Below, in pieces: positions 36,401-47,129 of a DNA stretch of 64,000 nucleotides. Made by a program: the position numbers and the translations under genes. How positions within the stretch are numbered: the first letter of the stretch is position 1; the number at the start of each line of letters is the position of its first letter. The stretch is from Gammaproteobacteria bacterium. Lineage in GTDB: Bacteria; Pseudomonadota; Gammaproteobacteria; GCA-001735895. The stretch is from positions 1 to 64,000 of the forward strand of contig JAHEKJ010000002.1 of the NCBI GenBank assembly GCA_024638385.1, written 5' to 3'. The notes below the pieces were generated by a model. It ran no database searches. It saw nothing but the letters and a program-made list of their open reading frames with translations, and was not told where the DNA came from.

Positions 36401-39400
36401 ATCGAATCGCTCGACATCGAGGCCCCGGTTGAAATCGAGGAAGTCGATATCGAGGCGCCGGTCGATAGCGGCGATGACGATGCGGGCGATGCCGGGCCCG
36501 CCGCCGAAGAGGAGATCCCCCGCGACCCTTTCGACGAAACGATGTCGAACCCGGCGCCTGGAAACGCGGCGCCGGGAGGCGACCCCGACCGCGTGCCGCC
36601 GGCAACGTCAACCGACCTGTCGTTCGATCCGGAACTCCTGATAATCTACCAGCAAGAGGTCGAACAGCACCTAAACATCGTAAATTCCGTCCTTGACCAG
36701 GCCGAGCGGGTCGAGGAACTGGTCCCCAACGAACAGATTTACCGCGCCCTGCACACGATTCACGGCGCGTCTCGCACCGCCGACATCTCGACCATCGGCG
36801 AACTCGCCAGCCTGATGGAGAAGCCGCTGAAATCGGCGCTCGCGCAGAATCTCGCGCTCGATCACGAAATCGTCGCGCTCTACCGCGAGGGCCAGCGCGC
36901 GATCGACGGCATGACCCGGGAACTGGTTACGACCCGCAAGCTGCCGCGCATTCCCCACGATCTCGAGGTCAGCCTGAAGGCGCTGGCCGAGGACTTCGAG
37001 GAGCACACGGTCGAAATACCCGAAAGCGAAGCCGAAACCTCGGGCGAGTTCATCGATACCCTGACGATGATGAGCGATGGCGCCGATGTCGGCCAGGACA
37101 ACGAGCTGCTGACGATCTTCGTCGACGAGGCCAACGAGTTGCTCGAGATGAGCGACAACACGCTGCACGAATGGGCCGAGCAGCAAGACGACGCGGCCGG
37201 CGCCCGCGACTACGGCCCGGTCATGGAGTTGCAGCGTTACCTGCATACGCTCAAGGGCGGCGCCCGCATGGCCGAGCTCCGCGAAATCAGCGACCTGGCG
37301 CACGAGATGGAGTCGATCTTCATCGCCGTGATCGACGGGCGCGTCGACCGCGACGACGAGTTGATCGAGACCCTGAAAAACTGTTTCGACCTGTTGCACC
37401 GGCAGGTGCAGCAGGCGCAGTCGCGGGAAGCGATGAGCCCGTCGATCGAGCAGGTCGCCTTGCTGCGCAAGCTGCGTCGCGGCGACAAGGGCGAGGCCGT
37501 CGAGGAAGTCATAGCCGAGGCGCTCGACGGCGGCAGAGACGAGGCCGACGTGGTCGCCGAGAACCTGCCCGGCGAACCGCTGGGCGGGCAGGAACGGCCG
37601 TCGCAGGACGTCATTCGCGTGCGCACCGACCTGCTCGACAACCTGGTCAGCTCGGCCGGCGAGGTCAGTATCTACCGCGCGCGCATGGAGCAACAGGTCG
37701 CCGGGCTCGGATCCTATCTCGGTGAACTCGGCCAGACCATCGCCCGCCTCAAGGGCCAGCTGCGCAACCTGGAGGCAGAGACCGAGACCCAGATCCATTA
37801 CAGCCACCGCGCCGAGGCTACCCGCGCGGGCGAATTCGACCCGCTCGAAATGGATCGTTACACGATGATCCAGGAGTTGTCGCGTAGCTTGAGCGAATCG
37901 GTCAACGACCTGTCGAGCCTGCAGGCCATGCTCGGCGAGCAGGTCAAGGATTCGGAAACCCTGCTGCTGCAGCAATCGCGGGTCAACACCGACCTGCAGG
38001 ACGGACTGATCAAGAGCCGCATGGTCAAGTTTTCCGGCCTGCTGTCGCGCCTGCGCCGCCTCGTGCGGCAGAGCGGCCAGGAGCTCGGCAAGAAAGCCGA
38101 GCTGGTGATCACCGGCGAGGATAACGAGGTCGACAACAAGGTGCTCGACCGCATGGTTGCGCCGCTCGAGCACATCATCCGCAATGCCCTGTCGCACGGC
38201 ATCGAGACACCGATGGAGCGGGTCAACAAGGGCAAGCCCGAGACCGGCAGGATCGGTATCGATATTACCCGCGACGGCTCCGACGTCGTGATACGCGTCA
38301 GCGACGACGGCGCCGGTGTCAACCTGGACAAGGTCCGTAATCGCGCGATTCAGCTCGGCCTGCTCGACAAGAAAAAGGCGATCAGCGACAGCGACCTCGT
38401 GCAATACATTCTCGAGCCGGGGTTCAGCACCGCCGATCACGTGACCCAGTTGTCGGGCCGCGGCGTCGGCATGGACGTGGTCGACATCGAAATCAAGCAG
38501 CTTGGCGGCACGCTGCAAATCGAGACCACGCCCGAGGGCACGAACTTCGTCGCGCGCCTGCCGTTTACCCTGTCGATCAACCAGGCCATTCTGGTGCGCA
38601 GCGGCGACGAAACCTACGCGATTCCGCTGATCAACATCGTCGGCATCACGCGCCTCGACAGCGAGCGACTGGTGGAGTACTACCGCCAGGAGAATCCCGA
38701 AATCGAATACGCCGGGCAGCAGTTCGCGCTGCACCACCTGGCCAAGCTGGTCGACGCACCGTCACATTTTCGCCCCGGCGCCGATGGCGAAAAACAGGCG
38801 GTCATCTTCAGCCGCTCGGGCGACGTGCGCGTCGCGCTGCACGCCGACGAGGTCCTCGGCAATCGCGAAATCGTCGTCAAGACGCTCGGCAAGCAGTTGT
38901 CGCAGATCAAGGGACTCGCCGGCGCCAGTATCCTCGCCGACGGCAGCGTGGTGCTGATCCTCGACATCAACGGCCTCGTTCGCCACAGCGTGCAAAGCGC
39001 GGTCAAGGTCGTCTATCAACCCGGCGAGGGCGCGGCCGGCGACGCGCGCGAAACGGTCATGGTGGTCGACGATTCGATCACGATGCGACGCGTCGCGAGC
39101 AAGCTGCTCGAGCGGCACAATTACGAAGTCGTCACGGCCAAGGACGGGGTCGACGCGTTGGCGCAGCTCGAGGACGTTCGTCCCGACGTCATGCTGCTCG
39201 ATATCGAGATGCCGCGAATGGACGGCTTCGAACTCGCGACGCACATGCAAAACGAGGAAAATTACGCCAGGATTCCGATCATCATGATCACGTCGCGCAC
39301 CGGTGAAAAGCACCGCGACCGCGCGCTCGAAATCGGCGTCACGAATTACATGGGCAAGCCTTACCAGGAAGACGAATTGATCGAAACCATCGAAAGCGCG

Positions 39401-39421
39401 CTCAGCGCGCGCAGCGCGTAG
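33425..39421 (+). CDS. chpA: Pil-Chp hybrid histidine kinase ChpA/PilL
   Basis: Very large CheA-type hybrid kinase of 1998 residues (P. aeruginosa ChpA is about 2470). Three canonical Hpt domains are visible, with phosphoacceptor H712 (FHTIKGSGR), H1110 (LHTIHGASR) and H1274 (LHTLKGGAR). An N-terminal region of about 580 residues contains degenerate Hpt-like helices. Acidic, Ala/Asp/Glu-rich linkers separate the modules (about 570-680 and 860-1070). The kinase core has HIIRNALSHGIE, DDGAGV and SGRGVGMDVV near 1570-1700, then a CheW-like domain (about 1710-1850) and a terminal receiver with D1926 (MLLDIEMPRMDGFE). It lies between pilJ and chpC. Confidence 0.96.
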   Translation: MNAQETSIKHSALGWVKKSIDDNLTEIETDLKRYIDDPDDALLGSVQERLRLIQGVLMMIEQYGAAMLTEEMVALADFIVESEREQAEPALEVMLRAVLQLPDYLEHIQTGHRDIPIAILPLLNDIRAVRNQDLFSEKLLFLPDLSMHQAGAEAETIDEQQNQASKLLAKKVRPVYQLALLNVIKDKSVEESLARLEKVCETLEERSISEQVARIWWIVGALIESVSRQQLELGVSIKNLLGKVDALFRVILIIGERGLVQRQPIELIKNFLYYIAQPECDGPKTQAIKTAYRLEQFLPSERARSEVLDNIAGPNQALLKTVAEAMRADIEAVKSTLEVYVNGDLARVEQLKDLPQEMHVISDTLAMIGLGPQRQLIEAQIETVRSIVDGRQTASEEQLLSMAAELLQVEQALEQMQKRQLPGADEKARSESDVSRDYELDNVLTAVVSAALDDIQKTKNAILEFIKDSSKNENIELCVTLMSESRGALELLNEPRAVAVVDGLLAYLKGYDIVEFMETSRLDALSQVVVSLEYYLEALGEHRSDADSILDLADAQLQDLLAGVNISSSPAADEVIEVVDPEAGPAAGTDDEPAAEASAEEAETGGAVPRADAIVATEIAPDASPQPSAAAAAAVAREDLVDAADSVTDTPVEVVPVDEDLEVLKPDSDPDILEIYLEEAEEESRNIVRLQQDWLLHSEDENALKNIRRAFHTIKGSGRLVGATKIGEFAWEYEQLLNRVIDKTIAPSRQIIDAVGEAGVAQTQLVEELKGGPPPEADIPYLRGLARALAEFRADRVLIEHTRQMSAPESPYDTITGISEADATNPGLGAETQVVSPRQVEDSLLENIEPDTMAVDADELEADSIAEFGRAASATQPARTPAADPVEAGDYSRPVPESDADEPMIEAVELGDIEPLPRETIEVQTIGEDFVSDDFDGALDDEEIAFTTTMSGNFDAAAEAGTPATEALPAADEIEAATADQVGESALDAQAEIESLDIEAPVEIEEVDIEAPVDSGDDDAGDAGPAAEEEIPRDPFDETMSNPAPGNAAPGGDPDRVPPATSTDLSFDPELLIIYQQEVEQHLNIVNSVLDQAERVEELVPNEQIYRALHTIHGASRTADISTIGELASLMEKPLKSALAQNLALDHEIVALYREGQRAIDGMTRELVTTRKLPRIPHDLEVSLKALAEDFEEHTVEIPESEAETSGEFIDTLTMMSDGADVGQDNELLTIFVDEANELLEMSDNTLHEWAEQQDDAAGARDYGPVMELQRYLHTLKGGARMAELREISDLAHEMESIFIAVIDGRVDRDDELIETLKNCFDLLHRQVQQAQSREAMSPSIEQVALLRKLRRGDKGEAVEEVIAEALDGGRDEADVVAENLPGEPLGGQERPSQDVIRVRTDLLDNLVSSAGEVSIYRARMEQQVAGLGSYLGELGQTIARLKGQLRNLEAETETQIHYSHRAEATRAGEFDPLEMDRYTMIQELSRSLSESVNDLSSLQAMLGEQVKDSETLLLQQSRVNTDLQDGLIKSRMVKFSGLLSRLRRLVRQSGQELGKKAELVITGEDNEVDNKVLDRMVAPLEHIIRNALSHGIETPMERVNKGKPETGRIGIDITRDGSDVVIRVSDDGAGVNLDKVRNRAIQLGLLDKKKAISDSDLVQYILEPGFSTADHVTQLSGRGVGMDVVDIEIKQLGGTLQIETTPEGTNFVARLPFTLSINQAILVRSGDETYAIPLINIVGITRLDSERLVEYYRQENPEIEYAGQQFALHHLAKLVDAPSHFRPGADGEKQAVIFSRSGDVRVALHADEVLGNREIVVKTLGKQLSQIKGLAGASILADGSVVLILDINGLVRHSVQSAVKVVYQPGEGAAGDARETVMVVDDSITMRRVASKLLERHNYEVVTAKDGVDALAQLEDVRPDVMLLDIEMPRMDGFELATHMQNEENYARIPIIMITSRTGEKHRDRALEIGVTNYMGKPYQEDELIETIESALSARSA

Positions 39422-39425
39422 AACG

Positions 39426-39911
39426 ATGACCGACAGCGCCACCTCGGTCCGCTGCATGCTGTTGCCGTTGAAATCGCTGAACCTGCTGATCCCGAACTCG
39501 GCAGTCGCGGAGATCATCGGCTATTCGACACCGCGCGAACTGCCGGACACCAGCGACTGGTTCGGCGGCGTGGTGCTCTGGCGTGGCGTCTACATCCCGG
39601 TGGTCGCGATCGAGCAAATGTGCGACATCGACGTCGCCCAGGTGGGTCCGCGCGCGCGCATCGCGATCATCTACAACCCGGAAAAGGATCCCGACCTGCC
39701 GTACCTCGGTATCCACATGCAGGACATCCCGCGCGCCTACCTGGCGGAGGCCGAAACCACGGTTTCTGGCAGCGACGAGGGCCTGCCGCCCTACCTGTTG
39801 TCGCGCGTCGACGACGACCAGTTCCAGCGCGCGATCCCCGACCTCGATCGCATCATCGCCGATCTCAAGGCCGAGTACACGGCCGGTAAGCTCGAAGAAC
39901 TCAACCGCTAA
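39426..39911 (+). CDS. chpC: CheW-like adaptor ChpC
   Basis: Second CheW-domain protein of the Pil-Chp system, 161 residues. CMLLPLKSLNLLIPNSAVAE opens the domain, and LPDTSDWFGGVVLWRGVYIPVVAIE is the CheW beta-barrel core. Relative to the P. aeruginosa cluster, chpB (methylesterase) is missing between chpA and this gene, which starts 4 bases after chpA. It is followed by a repeat and convergent rsmE. Confidence 0.9.
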   Translation: MTDSATSVRCMLLPLKSLNLLIPNSAVAEIIGYSTPRELPDTSDWFGGVVLWRGVYIPVVAIEQMCDIDVAQVGPRARIAIIYNPEKDPDLPYLGIHMQDIPRAYLAEAETTVSGSDEGLPPYLLSRVDDDQFQRAIPDLDRIIADLKAEYTAGKLEELNR

Positions 39912-39930
39912 AATAACCGAATACCTGCAC

Positions 39931-40074
39931 GTCATTGCGAGGAGCGCACGGCCGCAGGTCGTGCGCGACGAAGCAACCTCCCTGGTCTTGCCCGATCCCG
40001 GGAGATTGCTTCGGCCCTTCGGGCCTCGCGATGACGCTGTCTTTGGGAAATTGTTCTGCTGTGCTCGCAATGAC
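39931..40074. repeat. Dispersed palindromic repeat, copy C (compound)
   Basis: A left end GTCATTGCGAGGAGCGC starts at 39931, a first right end (GATTGCTTCGGCCC...CGCGATGAC) follows near 40006-40034, and a second right end (TTGTTCTGCTGTGCTCGCAA then TGAC) ends at about 40074. It lies between the convergent chpC and rsmE genes, and fills most of that 184-base gap. Confidence 0.82.
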
Positions 40075-40095
40075 GCGGGCGGTCGGAATCGCGAG

Positions 40096-40827
40096 TCAGC
40101 CCATATCCCCCAGACAGGCCTGCGCGAGCGCCAGCGCGGCCGCGGCCGCGGTCTCGGTGCGCAGCACGCGCGGGCCGAGGCTCGCCGACGCGTATCCGGC
40201 CTCGCGCGCGAGCAGGATTTCGCGCTCGTCGAGGCCACCCTCGGGGCCGAGCAGCAGGGCGATGCCGCCGGCGGCGGCCTGCAGCAACCCGGGTAGCGGC
40301 ACGCCCGCAGGGTCGAGCAGTATCCGGTGGCCGGGAATCGTCGCCGCCAGCGCGGCCGCCAGGTCGGGATGAAACTCGAGCGCCGGCAGGCGCGCGCGAC
40401 CGCATTGCTCGCAGGCGCTGGTGACGACGCCGCGCCAGTGCCCGAGTTTGCGCTCGAGGCGCTCGCCCTTGAGCGGGGTCTGGGTGCGCGCCGCGTTGAA
40501 CAGCGCGACCCGGTTGATCCCGAGTTCGGTGGTCTTTTGCAGTGTCCAGTCGACGTGATCGGCTTTCGCCAGTCCCTGGATGAGCTGGCTATGCAGCGGC
40601 GATTCGGCCGCCGCGGTCACGACCGACTCGACGCGGGCGCGCAGGCATTTGCCGGCGGCCTCGAGCGTGGCGGGATAGTCCATGCCGTCGGCGCCGTTGA
40701 ACAGGCGCACTGGCACGCCCGTCTTCAGGCGCAATACATGACCGAGGTAGTGGGATCGATCGGCGCCGAGTTCGACCTCGGCGCCGATCGCAAGCGGTTG
40801 GTCGACATGAACACGGGGAATGCGCAT
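40096..40827 (-). CDS. rsmE: 16S rRNA (uracil-1498-N3)-methyltransferase RsmE
   Basis: SPOUT-class methyltransferase modifying U1498 in the 30S decoding centre. The ATG at 40827 gives 243 residues, beginning MRIPRVHVDQPL; further upstream codons run into ahcY and are not conserved. Family features are DRSHYLGHVLRLKTG (RNA-binding domain), QTTELG-type QKTTELGINRV, LLLGPEGGLDEREI, and the SAM-binding SLGPRVLRTETAAAAAL knot. It lies 15 bases after ahcY and may be the last gene of that transcript. Confidence 0.95.
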   Translation of the reverse strand: MRIPRVHVDQPLAIGAEVELGADRSHYLGHVLRLKTGVPVRLFNGADGMDYPATLEAAGKCLRARVESVVTAAAESPLHSQLIQGLAKADHVDWTLQKTTELGINRVALFNAARTQTPLKGERLERKLGHWRGVVTSACEQCGRARLPALEFHPDLAAALAATIPGHRILLDPAGVPLPGLLQAAAGGIALLLGPEGGLDEREILLAREAGYASASLGPRVLRTETAAAAALALAQACLGDMG

Positions 40828-40841
40828 GCCGAGCGCGGTAC

Positions 40842-42260
<1,419 letters not shown>

Positions 42261-42281
42261 AAATAATCTCCTGAGTATTTA

Positions 42282-42346
42282 TGAGCGCCGTTGGAATCAA
42301 CCGCCTTGCGAGCCTGGCAGCCAGAGCTGTCGCAGCGCTCCTCGCA
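42282..42346 (-). promoter_or_regulatory. S-adenosylhomocysteine (SAH) riboswitch
   Basis: Read on the minus strand, the leader begins GCGAGGAGCGCTGCGAC and continues with CCAGGCTCGC and AACGGCGCTCA, the conserved core of the SAH riboswitch class. P1 pairs GCGAG with CTCGC. The pseudoknot pairs GAGCGC with the GCGCTC just before the coding region. The ribosome-binding AGGAG and the ahcY ATG follow within 22 bases. In this class SAH binding turns on ahcY expression. Confidence 0.93.
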
Positions 42347-42381
42347 ATGCGGTCCCGGCCGGCCAGGACCGGGGACCGAGT

Positions 42382-42409
42382 AGTTTATCTATATACGGGT
42401 GGCTGTCAA
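42382..42409 (-). promoter_or_regulatory. Candidate ahcY promoter
   Basis: Minus-strand TTGACA (42409-42404) and TAAACT (42387-42382) are 16 bases apart. Transcription would start near 42375, about 30 bases before the riboswitch core. The -35 is a perfect consensus hexamer. This makes ahcY independent of metK transcription. Confidence 0.55.
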
Positions 42410-42431
42410 ACCGGATCAACCGGCGGGGGGG

Positions 42432-42663
42432 CTAGCCCGCATCCGCCACCGATTTCCTGCTGCGGTCGCCGAGAAGCGCACTGTGGCACGCTAGCCCCGA
42501 TGCGCAATACTGCGCATCGGGTTCGTCGGACCGCTTGGCGTAGTGTCGACTACGCCGGCGCGGTCCCCCCCCGATGCGAATTTTATGCGCATCGGGTTGC
42601 GCAGCGCGCCACAGCGTCTTCTCGACGCCCTCGCGACGTAAAACGGTGTCGTATGCGGGCTAG
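42432..42663. repeat. 232-bp MITE-like palindromic element at the metK stop
   Basis: The terminal inverted repeats match at 18 of 20 bases: CTAGCCCGCATCCGCCACCG (42432-42451) and, reversed, CTAGCCCGCATACGACACCG (42663-42644). The interior is also symmetrical: perfect hairpin CCCGATGCGCA/TGCGCATCGGG (42496-42521), its partner CCCGATGCG/CGCATCGGG (42570-42596), and a central two-tier hairpin GGACCGC/GCGGTCC with GGCGTAG/CTACGCC (42528-42566). It encodes no protein. The right end contains the metK stop codon. The size and shape resemble a non-autonomous MITE or large REP-type element. Confidence 0.85.
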
Positions 42664-43826
42664 AGACCGGCGTCGCGCTTTAGGTCGTCGGCCTTGTCGG
42701 TGCGCTCCCACGACAGGTCGAGGTCTTCGCGGCCGAAGTGGCCGTAGGCCGCGGTCGGCAGGTAAATCGGCCTGATCAGATCGAGCATCGCGATCAGGCC
42801 CTTCGGCCGCAGGTCGAAGTGATCGCGGATCAGCTGGACGATGCGCTCGTCGGCGATCCGGCCGGTGCCGAAGGTGTCGACGCTGATCGACGTCGGCTCG
42901 GCCACGCCGATGGCGTAGGAAACCTGGATTTCGCAACGCTCGGCAATGCCGGCGGCGACGATATTCTTGGCGACGTAGCGCGCCGCGTAGGCGGCCGAAC
43001 GATCGACCTTGGAGGGATCCTTGCCTGAAAACGCGCCGCCGCCGTGGCGCGCCTTGCCGCCGTAGGTATCGACGATGATCTTGCGCCCGGTCAGGCCGGC
43101 GTCGCCGACCGGGCCGCCGATGACGAAGCGACCGGTCGGATTGACGTGGATGTTTTCGGACTTGCACTGCGCAAACCAGTCATCCGGCAATACCGGTTTG
43201 AGGATAGTCTCGATGACGGCCTCGCGCAGCGTGTCGAGGCTGACCGATTCCTTGTGCTGGGTCGAAAGCACGACCGCTTCGATGCCGACCGGCTTGTGAT
43301 CCTCGTAGCGCAGCGTGACCTGGCTCTTGGCGTCGGGTTGCAGCCAGTCGAGCTCGCCCGACCTGAACAGTTCGTGCTGGCGGTGCACGAGGCGATGCGC
43401 GTAGGTGATCGGCGCCGGCATCAGCACCTCGGTCTCGTCGCAGGCGTAGCCGAACATCAGGCCCTGGTCGCCGGCGCCCTGTTGCTTGTCGCCGGACTCG
43501 TCGACGCCCATCGCGATATCGCTCGACTGCTTGCCGAGCCCGGTCAGCACCGCGCAGGTCTTGCCGTCGAATCCGCATTCGGGATTGTCGTAGCCGATGT
43601 CGCTGACGGTTTTGCGCACCAGCGCCTCGAAGTCGACCTCGGCATTGGTCGTGATTTCGCCGGCGAGCAAGACCATGCCGGTCTTGACGAGGGTTTCGCA
43701 GGCGACCCGCGACTTGGGGTCCTGCTCGAGCAGCGCGTCGAGTACGGCGTCGGAAATCTGGTCGGCCATCTTGTCCGGGTGTCCGCCGGAAACCGATTCG
43801 GAGGTGAAAATGTAGGATCCCGACAT
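42660..43826 (-). CDS. metK: S-adenosylmethionine synthase
   Basis: Makes S-adenosylmethionine from methionine and ATP. It has 388 residues. [20 protein letters not shown] holds the catalytic His, [12 protein letters not shown] the ATP/Met loop, [17 protein letters not shown] and [19 protein letters not shown] the P-loop-like region. It ends KRDAGL immediately before TAG, and this stop lies within the terminal repeat of the palindromic element. It supplies SAM for the cycle that ahcY closes, and is divergent from tkt. Confidence 0.97.
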   Translation of the reverse strand: MSGSYIFTSESVSGGHPDKMADQISDAVLDALLEQDPKSRVACETLVKTGMVLLAGEITTNAEVDFEALVRKTVSDIGYDNPECGFDGKTCAVLTGLGKQSSDIAMGVDESGDKQQGAGDQGLMFGYACDETEVLMPAPITYAHRLVHRQHELFRSGELDWLQPDAKSQVTLRYEDHKPVGIEAVVLSTQHKESVSLDTLREAVIETILKPVLPDDWFAQCKSENIHVNPTGRFVIGGPVGDAGLTGRKIIVDTYGGKARHGGGAFSGKDPSKVDRSAAYAARYVAKNIVAAGIAERCEIQVSYAIGVAEPTSISVDTFGTGRIADERIVQLIRDHFDLRPKGLIAMLDLIRPIYLPTAAYGHFGREDLDLSWERTDKADDLKRDAGL

Positions 43827-43860
43827 GCCTGTTGCCTCGAGAAGGGGTCAAAAGAAGCGC

Positions 43861-43889
43861 ATTATAAGAAACAATACCGAAAATGACAT
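43861..43889 (-). promoter_or_regulatory. Candidate metK promoter
   Basis: Minus-strand ATGTCA (43889-43884) and perfect TATAAT (43866-43861) are separated by 17 bases, placing the start about 35-40 bases before the metK ATG. I see no SAM riboswitch in this leader. The rest of the 43827-44104 divergent gap holds a GC-rich CCCCCGGGGG palindrome and an AT-rich tkt-proximal part. Confidence 0.55.
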
Positions 43890-44104
43890 AGCCAAATGCG
43901 TGCCCCCGGGGGTGCCCGCGGGAAGCCATTTTAGCGGTTGCCGAGCCAATTCATTTACGAGAGAATAGCGCGCCTTGCCAACTCCGCCGGTGTGGCGGTC
44001 GGCCGTCGCTGCCGTTCACGCGCCGTTACTGAAACCCAGAAGCCTGAAATATTTCTATAAATATCAGTTACTTATGTTGAAATTTCGAATTCGGGGAGCG
44101 ATTT

Positions 44105-46117
44105 ATGGCATCACGTAAAACGTTGGCGAATGCCATTCGGGCGCTGGCAATGGACGCGGTGCAGCGAGCCAACTCGGGGCATCCCGGCGCGCCGATGGGG
44201 ATGGCGGACATCGCCCAGGTGCTGTACGCCGATTTCATGCGTCACAATCCTGCGAATCCCGAGTGGATCGATCGTGATCGTTTCGTCATGTCGAACGGTC
44301 ACGGCTCGATGCTGCCCTACTCGGTGCTGCACCTGACCGGCTACGACGTCGCCATCGAGGATCTGAAGAATTTTCGTCAGCTGCACTCGAAGACGCCGGG
44401 CCATCCCGAGTTCGGCTGTGCGCCCGGAATCGAGACCACCACCGGTCCGCTCGGCCAGGGTATCGCCAATGCGGTCGGCATGGCGATCGCCGAGCGCGCG
44501 CTCGGCGCCGAGTTCAACCGCGACGAATTCGACATCGTCGATCATTTTACCTACGTCTTCATGGGCGACGGCGACATGATGGAGGGTATCTCGCACGAGG
44601 CTTGCTCGCTCGCCGGCACGCTCGGCCTCGGCAAGCTGATCGCCTTCTGGGACGACAACGGCATCTCGATCGACGGCAAGGTAGAGGGCTGGTTCCTCGA
44701 CGATACCCCGAAGCGTTTCGAAGCTTACGGCTGGCACGTGGTCGAGGTCGACGGGCACGACGCCGACGAGATCAAGATTGCGATCGAGGCGGCGCGCGCG
44801 ATCACCGCCAGGCCGTCGCTGATATGCTGCAAGACGATCATCGGCTACGGCGCGCCGAACAAGGCGGGCGGTCATGGCGTTCACGGCGCGCCGCTCGGGG
44901 AAGACGAGGTTGCGCTGGCGCGCGTCGAGTTGAACTGGGAACACGAACCGTTCGTCGTTCCGGAGGAAATCTACGAAGGTTGGGATCACCGCAAGACCGG
45001 CGAGAAGCAGGAAGCGGACTGGAACGAGAAGTTCGCCGCCTACCGCAACGCCCATCCCGAGATGGCGGCGGAATTCGAGCGTCGCGTCGGCGGCGAGCTG
45101 CCGGACGACTGGGAAAAAATGTCCCATGCGTTCATTGCCGAGGTTGTCGAGGCGGCCGAAGACAAGGCCACCCGGCAGGCCTCGCTGGCGGCGCTCGAGA
45201 CCTATTCGCGCCTGGTGCCCGAGCTGTTCGGCGGCTCGGCCGATCTCGGCGGTTCCAACGGCACCGAGTGGTCGGGATACAGGCCGATGCGGGCCGACGA
45301 ACCGCAGGCCAACTACGTCAATTACGGTGTGCGCGAGTTCGGCATGTCGGCGATAATCAACGGTCTCGCGTTGCACGGCGGTTTCATCCCGTTCGGCGCG
45401 ACCTTCCTGGTGTTTTCCGATTACGCGCGCAACGCGGTGCGGCTCTCGGCCCTGATGAAGGTGCCCAGCATTTTCGTCTATAGCCACGATTCGATCGGGC
45501 TCGGCGAGGACGGGCCGACGCACCAGGCGGTCGAGCACATCCCGAGCCTGCGCCTGATCCCGGGCCTCGATGTCTGGCGGCCCTGCGACACGGTCGAGAC
45601 CGCGGTTTGCTGGAAGGCGGCGATCGAACGTCGCGATGGCCCGAGCGCGCTGATATTCTCGCGCCAGGGGCTGAAGTTTCAGCCGCGCGAGCCCGAACAG
45701 ATCGAGCAGATCGCCCGCGGCGGCTATGTCCTGCGCGACTGCGAAGGCGAACCCGAGGTGATCATGATCGCCACCGGCTCCGAGGTCGAGCTCGCCGTCG
45801 CAGCGCTCGAATCGGAAGCGCTCGAGGACGAGAAAATCCGCCTGGTGTCGATGCCGAGCACGACCGTGTTCGATCGTCAGCCGCGCGACTACCGTGAATC
45901 GGTGCTGCCGCCCGAGGTCGGCGCGCGCATCGCGATCGAGGCCGCGGCGACCGCGACCTGGCACCGGTACGTCGGCAGCGACGGCGTCATCATCGGCATC
46001 GATACCTTTGGCGAATCCGCGCCGGCCAAGGAACTGTTCGCTTATTTCGGGTTCACCGTCGACAAGGTCGTCGGCGCGGTGAACGCCTTGCTGGGCAACG
46101 ATGAAGATTCAGACTGA
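44105..46117 (+). CDS. tkt: Transketolase
   Basis: Thiamine-diphosphate enzyme of the pentose phosphate pathway or Calvin cycle, 670 residues. [29 protein letters not shown] and the ThDP motif [13 protein letters not shown] are present; [21 protein letters not shown] opens the pyrimidine-binding domain and [14 protein letters not shown] the substrate site. A GGGGAG ribosome-binding site precedes the ATG (44094-44099). It heads tkt-gap-pgk-pyk, an order that also occurs in autotrophs, but no RuBisCO gene is in the window. Confidence 0.97.
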   Translation: MASRKTLANAIRALAMDAVQRANSGHPGAPMGMADIAQVLYADFMRHNPANPEWIDRDRFVMSNGHGSMLPYSVLHLTGYDVAIEDLKNFRQLHSKTPGHPEFGCAPGIETTTGPLGQGIANAVGMAIAERALGAEFNRDEFDIVDHFTYVFMGDGDMMEGISHEACSLAGTLGLGKLIAFWDDNGISIDGKVEGWFLDDTPKRFEAYGWHVVEVDGHDADEIKIAIEAARAITARPSLICCKTIIGYGAPNKAGGHGVHGAPLGEDEVALARVELNWEHEPFVVPEEIYEGWDHRKTGEKQEADWNEKFAAYRNAHPEMAAEFERRVGGELPDDWEKMSHAFIAEVVEAAEDKATRQASLAALETYSRLVPELFGGSADLGGSNGTEWSGYRPMRADEPQANYVNYGVREFGMSAIINGLALHGGFIPFGATFLVFSDYARNAVRLSALMKVPSIFVYSHDSIGLGEDGPTHQAVEHIPSLRLIPGLDVWRPCDTVETAVCWKAAIERRDGPSALIFSRQGLKFQPREPEQIEQIARGGYVLRDCEGEPEVIMIATGSEVELAVAALESEALEDEKIRLVSMPSTTVFDRQPRDYRESVLPPEVGARIAIEAAATATWHRYVGSDGVIIGIDTFGESAPAKELFAYFGFTVDKVVGAVNALLGNDEDSD

Positions 46118-47128
<1,011 letters not shown>

Positions 47129-47129
47129 C

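Noticed and set aside
39912-40095. Missing chpB hidden as a pseudogene after chpA/chpC
   Set aside because: The gap is filled by the dispersed repeat, and chpC starts 4 bases after chpA, leaving no room for a chpB remnant.
42330-42350. Possible fifth copy of the dispersed GTCATTGCGAGGAG repeat
   Set aside because: The GCATTGCGAGGAGCGC similarity is part of the SAH riboswitch P1/core; the downstream right end of the repeat is absent.
43827-44104. SAM riboswitch upstream of metK
   Set aside because: I see no conserved SAM-class core in the leader; only a plausible sigma70 promoter and GC palindrome.
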